Below are positions 50,936-55,480 of a stretch of 55,480 nucleotides of DNA, piece after piece. The translations under genes were made by a program, and so were the position numbers. The notes beneath the pieces are model-generated. The model ran no database searches, had not been told where the DNA came from, and worked only from the letters and a program-made list of their open reading frames with translations. Positions within the stretch are counted from its first letter, which is position 1. Every line of letters starts with the position of its first letter. The stretch covers positions 1 to 55,480 of the forward strand of contig JBJHCH010000008.1 of NCBI GenBank assembly GCA_050485905.1, in the 5' to 3' direction. This DNA is from JAWLCA01 sp050485905 (GTDB lineage: Bacteria > Pseudomonadota > Alphaproteobacteria > Rhodobacterales > Rhodobacteraceae).

Positions 50936-51352
50936 ATGTCGGATCACGAGCGCGCGAGCGGCTTCACACGCGGCGATCTGGCCCGGACGACCGGCTGCAA
51001 CATCGAAACGATCCGCTATTACGAGAAGACCGGCCTTCTGCCCGACCCGCCCCGGACCGGTGCTGGCTACCGGATCTATTCGGCGGCGCACGCCACGCGC
51101 CTGCGCTTCATCCTGCGCGCCCGCGAACTCGGGTTCTCGATGGAAGACATCCGGGGACTGACAGGCCTTGGCGATGGCGCAGCACCGACCTGCGCCGAGG
51201 TCAGGGAACGGACGGAGCGTCACCTGGCCGATGTCCGCGAAAAGATCGCAGACCTGCGGCGTATCGAGACAGTGCTGGCCGAGACCGCATCCAGATGTTC
51301 CGGTGACGAAGTCCCGGAATGCCCGGTGATCGACGTGATATCGCGTGTATAA
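50936..51352 (+). CDS. merR: Mercury-responsive regulator MerR
   Basis: 138 residues from ATG 50936 after AGAGGAAAAG; the frame is open upstream through the operator, which I exclude. MerR-type HTH TRGDLARTTGCNIETIRYYE, KTGLLPDPPRTGAGYRIYS, a dimerisation helix, and the three mercury ligands: Cys in PTCAEVRERTERH, and both Cys in SRCSGDEVPECPV. Represses and activates the divergent merT promoter. Confidence 0.93.
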   Translation: MSDHERASGFTRGDLARTTGCNIETIRYYEKTGLLPDPPRTGAGYRIYSAAHATRLRFILRARELGFSMEDIRGLTGLGDGAAPTCAEVRERTERHLADVREKIADLRRIETVLAETASRCSGDEVPECPVIDVISRV

Positions 51353-51584
51353 GAAATTGCAGTGACCTCTCGAAAAGCCGGAAGGCGGTCATTTTCCGGA
51401 AAAGGGCATCGATGACCGGGAAGGAACGGCCGTCGCTGCACCTGGAAAGATTTTCGTCTCGCTGCACCGTGTAGGAACGTCAGTGATGCGCTCGTCGGGC
51501 TCGACCACAACACCCGTCAACAGCAGGTGCGGAACCACTCACAGCTGAGCAACGCGCTCCAACGCAGCCCTTGAGTCCATCTCA
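51353..51584. other. Junction between mer operon and tail genes
   Basis: 232 bp without a gene. No transposase, resolvase or terminal inverted repeats are visible either here or at 47784-47968, so how the mer operon entered the tail operon is not shown. The tail genes on both sides are complete. Confidence 0.4.
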
Positions 51585-52445
51585 ATGACCTACACCGCCA
51601 TCGAAACCTCGCCTGCCGAGGGCCGCCCCTATTTCCTCTACCAGTTCGTGGAAGGCTATCAGGTCTGGCGGTTCACGAGCCGGGCCGCGGCCTGGACCAG
51701 CGCGGAGAGCGGCGGGACCGAGATCACCTGGGAGCCTGCCGCCGTCGCCCATGGCGATGTGGTGCAGACGAGCGAGATCGAGCGCGGGCGGCTTGAACTG
51801 ACCTGGCCGCTCTCGCATCCCTTCGCGCGGCGGTTTCTGGCCCCTTTGGGCAACACGCCGGTGACGCTGACCATCTTCCGCGGCCATGAGCAGGTGCTGG
51901 GGGAGACGGTCGCACATTGGAAGGGCCGCGTTGTGGGGGCCGAGGTCGAGGGGCAGCGCATCCTCCTGCAGGCCGAGTCGATCTTCAGCACGCTGCGCCG
52001 CGCGGGCGTGCGGGCGAAGTACCAGCGGCTTTGCCGCCATGCGCTCTACGGCCGGGGCTGCGGACTAGATATCGCACTGCACTGGCTTACGGGCACGGTG
52101 ACAGCCGTCGCCGCTAACGCCGTCACGGTCCCTGAGGCGGTTGACCTGCCCGATAGCTGGTTTCGCGGCGGTGTGCTTCGCTTTGGCATGCAGCTTGGCT
52201 TCATCACCGGCCATACCGGAGCGGTGCTGACGCTGTCGCGTCCGATGCCGGAGCTGGCAGCGGCGCTGGGCAACCCGGAGATCGACTCCGAGACGGGCGA
52301 TTCGCTGCCCGTGCTGGCCGACATCGCCCCGGGTTGCGACCTACGCGCCGCCACCTGCGCGGCCAAGTTCGGCAATCTTCTCAACTTCGGGGGCTTTCCC
52401 GAGATCCCGGGCCGCAACCCCCTGGGCGGCGGCTCCATCGTCTGA
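51585..52445 (+). CDS. DUF2163-family tail tip protein
   Basis: 286 residues. Family marks of DUF2163/BR0599-type phage tail proteins: YFLYQFVEGYQVWRFTSRAA, RGRLELTWPLSHPFARRF, VAHWKGRVVGAEVEGQRILL, RLCRHALYGRGCGLD, and the C-terminal DLRAATCAAKFGNLLNFGGF with PEIPGRNPLGG. The same family is in the tail tip of the rhodobacterial gene transfer agent. Its usual upstream partner is separated from it here by the mer operon. Confidence 0.9.
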   Translation: MTYTAIETSPAEGRPYFLYQFVEGYQVWRFTSRAAAWTSAESGGTEITWEPAAVAHGDVVQTSEIERGRLELTWPLSHPFARRFLAPLGNTPVTLTIFRGHEQVLGETVAHWKGRVVGAEVEGQRILLQAESIFSTLRRAGVRAKYQRLCRHALYGRGCGLDIALHWLTGTVTAVAANAVTVPEAVDLPDSWFRGGVLRFGMQLGFITGHTGAVLTLSRPMPELAAALGNPEIDSETGDSLPVLADIAPGCDLRAATCAAKFGNLLNFGGFPEIPGRNPLGGGSIV

Positions 52446-52484
52446 CGCGACCACACGGCACGCGAGCACAAACGGCATACCCTC

Positions 52485-52733
52485 ATGGTCTGGACCTTCA
52501 TCGCGCGGCTCGTTCTCGGGCTGGTGCTCTCGGCGATTTCCTATGCGCTGAGCCCGCGCCCCAAGATCGAGAAGCCGCAAGCTGCGGGGCTGGACGACTT
52601 CTCCCTGCCCACCGCCGAGGAAGGGCGGCCGATCCCGGTCGTGTTCGGAACGGTGCTGATCACCGGGCCCAACGTCGTCTGGGCAGGCGACCTGAAGGTG
52701 GACCCGATCAAGAAGAAAGGCGGCAAGAAGTGA
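52485..52733 (+). CDS. Small tail protein
   Basis: 82 residues: one N-terminal hydrophobic helix (FIARLVLGLVLSAISYAL), then LDDFSLPTAEEGRPIPVVFG and TVLITGPNVVWAGDLKVDPI, the opening motif of many phage tail-tip and host-specificity proteins, here as a short separate gene. Lysine-rich end. Overlaps the next gene by a GTGA. Confidence 0.75.
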   Translation: MVWTFIARLVLGLVLSAISYALSPRPKIEKPQAAGLDDFSLPTAEEGRPIPVVFGTVLITGPNVVWAGDLKVDPIKKKGGKK

Positions 52734-52933
52734 CGCGCGTGACCATCCAGGACCTGCGCGATGCCCGCTATTGCCTCGCGGGCGTGCGGCCATGGTTTCG
52801 CCGCCATGGGTTTGCGTGGTCGGGGTTTCTTGCCCACGGGATCGAGGCTGACCGGCTCCGCGCGACCGGCGATGCGCTGGTGGACCCGGTGATCCGGATC
52901 GCGGAGATGCGGGAGCGCATGCATGGGCGGTAG
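52730..52933 (+). CDS. Small tail-region protein
   Basis: 67 residues starting with GTG 52730, which overlaps the previous stop, and ending 11 bp into the large tail-tip gene. Segments TIQDLRDARYCLAGVRPWFR and HGFAWSGFLAHGIEADRLR. Too short for most gene finders if GTG is ignored, but the frame and the double overlap argue for a true gene. Function unknown. Confidence 0.65.
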   Translation: MTRVTIQDLRDARYCLAGVRPWFRRHGFAWSGFLAHGIEADRLRATGDALVDPVIRIAEMRERMHGR

Positions 52934-55358
52934 CAAGAAGCAGACCGTCGGCTATCGCTATTCGCTGGGGATGCATCTCGCGCTCTGCCACGGGCCGATC
53001 GATGCCATCCGCGAGATCCTCGTCGACCGCCGCACCGCCTGGTCTGTCACGACCGGCGGCGGCGCTTCTGGCGGTGGTGCTGCCGTGGAGACGCGGATCG
53101 GAACGGTCGCAGGCATGACCGCCACTGCCGCGCTGGCAGGCGACACGGGCGCCACGATCACCTTTCCCGGGACGCGGGCGGGGGTGCGCATCGGCCGGGA
53201 CTACCGGTTGCAATTGGCGAATGGCATGAGCCAGACCATCACGCTGCGCGGGGTCACCTTCAACGCCGCCACCAATGTGACCGCCTGGTCCGTCCTGCCC
53301 GAGGCGCTGAGTTTTCCGGCGCAAGCGGTCGAGGTGTTCGAGGCGACCAGCGCCGCCAGCAACGCAGGTGCCGGTGGCGGGCGCATCCGCATCGACAAGC
53401 CCGACCTCTTCGGCGGCGAGAGCCGCGAGGGGGGCATTCGCGGTGATGTGGATGTGCTGATGGGCGGGCCAGCCCAAGGGCAGAACGATTATTTGGCTGC
53501 CCGAATGAATGGCGACGTGCCCGGCTATCGCGGGCTTTGCAGCCTGGTGCTTCGGCAGGTCTATCTCGGCATCAATCCGTATCTGAAGCCCTGGGCGGTC
53601 CGCGTGACCCGCGTACTGACCGGCGAGGCAGGCGCGGCGCAATGGTATCCCGAGAAGGCCGCCATCGTGCCCGAGGCCAATATCTCGGATGCGGCGCTCT
53701 ACATCGCGCTCGATGTCTCGGGCTCGATGTCGGGCACGCGCATGGCGGCTCAGAAGGCAGGGGTTGCCGCCCTGATCCGCGAGATCGGCGCCAGCGTCGA
53801 TCCCGACCGTCCGAACGATATCCGCATCGTGCTCTGGAACGCGGGCGTCGCAGGATCCATCGAGCGGCGCAACATGGAACCCGAGAATTACGAGGCGCTC
53901 GAGGCCTGGATGCTGGCACTCTCGAACAGCACCTCGGGCGGCACCGACTTCGACGCAGCCTTTTCCGAGGCCGGTGCATTCTTTGCGGGAAGCGGGTCGA
54001 AGCGACGCATCGTGATCTTCGTGACCGATGGCGAACCTGTGCCGGTCTCCTCGGTCGATGCCGCATTGGCCACGATCGCCAGCCTGCCGCCCGCCGACAT
54101 CTTCGGCTTCAACATCGCGCTCGCGGACACAAGCTATACAGCCCTGATCGACAACACGCCCGTGGACGGCGTGCCGGTGATCCCGCCCGGCGACAGCCAG
54201 GCGCTGGTCGCCTCCCTGCGCGGGGCCTTCGGCAACGGGCCGGACATGAACCCGGCCCATATCATCCGGGAATGCCTGACCAACCGGGACTGGGGTCTGG
54301 GCTATTCGACGGTGGAGATCGGGGCGAGTTTCACCGCCGCCGCGGATACGCTCTACACTGAGGGGTTTGGCCTCTCGCTGATCTGGCAGCAGGACAGCTC
54401 CATCGAGGATTTCATCGGCAGCGTCCTCGACCATATCGACGCGACGCTCTTCATCGACCGGCGCACCGGGCTCTGGGAATTGCGGCTCATCCGGGCCGAC
54501 TACACGGCTGCAACGCTGCCACTCTTCGACGAGACGAATGTCGTGGACTGGGGGCGACTGGGCCGCCGCGCGCCGTGGGATCTCGTCAACAGCGTGACCG
54601 TGCGCTTCACCGATGCCTGGACGGACGACACCGGCGCCGTCTCGGTCACCGACACGGCCCGGGTGCAGTCGATGGGCGAGGTGATCGCGACCACGCTCGA
54701 TTATCCGGGCATCCGCTACCAGGGGCTGGCGATCCGTGTGGCTGAGCGCGACCTGCGGGCGCTTTCCGTGCCGCTGCTCACGGGAGAGATCGTGGTGAAC
54801 CGCGAGGGCGCGGGTCTCGGCCCCGGCGATGTGATCCGGCTGCGGTCGCCCCGACTCGGGCTTGATGATGTGGTGATGCGCATCTCCGAGATCGGTCAGG
54901 GCGACGGGCGCGACAATGGCATCCGGCTGAAGCTCGCCGAGGACGTCTTCGCGCTGGGCGCGACCGCCATCGCGGGCGGGCGCATGCCCACTGGCACCGG
55001 CGTCGCCGCGCCGCCGCGGGCACTCGCCCGGCGCATGGTCGAAGAAGCCCCGTACTGGCTGCTTGTGCGGGAGTTGGGCCACAGCGAGGCCGACCGCATC
55101 CTGTTGGAGGATCCCGATGCGGGTGCGCTGGTCGCCATTGGGGAACGCCCCAGCGCCGACGCGCTGGCGGCGGAACTCTGGATCGACCCTGGCACCGGTC
55201 CGGCACAGGAGGGCGTGGTCGCCTTTGCGCCCACGGCGCTGCTCACGGCGGACGTCTCGGACCACCCGGAGGCGCGCGTCCTGCCCGTCACCGGCTGGCG
55301 CGACATCGGCGAGGTCGGGATCGGCACGCTGGCGAGCATCGGCGGCGAGTTGGTGTGA
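52923..55358 (+). CDS. Tail tip/host-specificity protein with vWA insert, probably truncated
   Basis: 811 residues. N-terminal tail-tip domain (KKQTVGYRYSLGMHLALCHG, DVDVLMGGPAQGQNDYLAAR, LVLRQVYLGINPYLKPWAVR). Residues about 255-440 are a von Willebrand A domain with a full metal site: DVSGS 264-268, Thr341 and Asp369 in VTDGEP. The tail-tip fold then resumes at MNPAHIIRECLTNRDWGLGY. The end IGTLASIGGELV stops where related tail proteins, as I recall, continue (usually ...GELVRVD), and an IS21-like end follows at once. So the C-terminus is probably cut off. Confidence 0.85.
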   Translation: MGGSKKQTVGYRYSLGMHLALCHGPIDAIREILVDRRTAWSVTTGGGASGGGAAVETRIGTVAGMTATAALAGDTGATITFPGTRAGVRIGRDYRLQLANGMSQTITLRGVTFNAATNVTAWSVLPEALSFPAQAVEVFEATSAASNAGAGGGRIRIDKPDLFGGESREGGIRGDVDVLMGGPAQGQNDYLAARMNGDVPGYRGLCSLVLRQVYLGINPYLKPWAVRVTRVLTGEAGAAQWYPEKAAIVPEANISDAALYIALDVSGSMSGTRMAAQKAGVAALIREIGASVDPDRPNDIRIVLWNAGVAGSIERRNMEPENYEALEAWMLALSNSTSGGTDFDAAFSEAGAFFAGSGSKRRIVIFVTDGEPVPVSSVDAALATIASLPPADIFGFNIALADTSYTALIDNTPVDGVPVIPPGDSQALVASLRGAFGNGPDMNPAHIIRECLTNRDWGLGYSTVEIGASFTAAADTLYTEGFGLSLIWQQDSSIEDFIGSVLDHIDATLFIDRRTGLWELRLIRADYTAATLPLFDETNVVDWGRLGRRAPWDLVNSVTVRFTDAWTDDTGAVSVTDTARVQSMGEVIATTLDYPGIRYQGLAIRVAERDLRALSVPLLTGEIVVNREGAGLGPGDVIRLRSPRLGLDDVVMRISEIGQGDGRDNGIRLKLAEDVFALGATAIAGGRMPTGTGVAAPPRALARRMVEEAPYWLLVRELGHSEADRILLEDPDAGALVAIGERPSADALAAELWIDPGTGPAQEGVVAFAPTALLTADVSDHPEARVLPVTGWRDIGEVGIGTLASIGGELV

Positions 55359-55480
55359 ATCGGCATGTGAAAGTGACCCACTTGGGTGGGTTATGATCAT
55401 CTAAAACTGACCCGCCTGCATTGTTAACGTCCGTGCGCTTTGGGCACGGGGGAAGAGCAGGTGTTACTGATGGAAACGGC
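55359..55480 (+). mobile_element. IS21-like element, left end and start of istA-like gene
   Basis: Immediately after the tail gene stop, two related short repeats, AAAGTGACCCAC (about 55371) and AAACTGACCCGC (about 55403), lie near each other; repeated ends of this kind are typical of the IS21 family. A possible GTG/ATG start follows near the edge (GTGTTACTGATGGAAACG, about 55461-55478), read as VLLMET. The rest is outside the window. The family call is tentative. Confidence 0.5.

Noticed and set aside
47784..51584. Tn21/Tn501-like mercury transposon
   Set aside because: No transposase, resolvase or terminal inverted repeats are visible around the mer genes; it is treated as an insertion without a known mechanism.
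33255..55358. Gene transfer agent cluster
   Set aside because: The tail tip resembles that of the rhodobacterial GTA, but integrase, initiator, lambda-type terminase with gpW/gpD/gpE and large cargo indicate an integrated prophage.
52341..55400. 1019-residue open frame on the minus strand
   Set aside because: It is antisense to the tail-tip gene, has no recognisable domain, and its His/Arg/Asp-rich composition is typical of the shadow of a GC-rich gene.

Overview
The window comes from a GC-rich alphaproteobacterium, most likely a Rhodobacteraceae member (Paracoccus/Rhodobacter/Roseobacter type). This rests on base composition, a gene-transfer-agent-like tail tip, ParB-fused phage methyltransferases and an alphaproteobacterial initiator-tRNA fragment. 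No species can be named from sequence alone.

The left part (1 to about 13.1 kb) is ordinary chromosome with scars. Two ABC permease genes run leftward off the edge, divergent from a LacI-type regulator, with a perfect palindromic operator between them. Then come an IS3 orfA stub, a WYL regulator, the wreck of one or two large serine recombinases, and a 3' fragment of tRNA-fMet. After these lie an ExoD-like membrane protein gene, a fused SecDF gene, a translationally coupled pair (small exported protein plus Ca2+/Na+ antiporter), a frameshifted small gene, and a CNNM/CorC-type protein gene.

From about 13.1 or 13.7 kb to the right end lies a siphovirus-type prophage with lambda-like packaging and head genes and a GTA-like tail tip. 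Its order is: integrase (leftward); a 0.6-kb control region with repeated CTGCCGGTSA decamers; excisionase-like HTH, VRR-NUC and replication-initiator genes (the last with six GTGTCC elements inside the gene, a candidate origin); an 8.5-kb defence cargo; two tandem ParB-methyltransferase fusions; leftward small accessory genes; then terminase, portal, protease, decoration, capsid, tail tube, tail chaperone with a -1 frameshift, tape measure and tail-tip genes.

The defence cargo (18.5 to 27.0 kb) has two parts. The first is a complete EcoRII-like restriction-modification set with Vsr repair nuclease. The second is a less GC-rich two-gene unit: a 1108-residue DEAH helicase with a nuclease-like C-terminus, followed by a DUF4365-TPR protein with a D...QxK nuclease motif. 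I do not recognise this pair as a named system, and it is the best candidate for a new one.

Two further cargo insertions interrupt the late operon on the opposite strand: a ccdAB toxin-antitoxin pair between terminase and gpW, and a complete mercury-resistance operon (merR/merTP-x-FA) between two tail genes. The tape-measure gene is frame-broken, and the tail-tip gene, which carries an inserted von Willebrand A domain, stops where an IS21-like end begins. No repressor or lysis genes are visible. The prophage is therefore probably defective for virions, at least as sequenced, while still carrying defence and metal-resistance genes.
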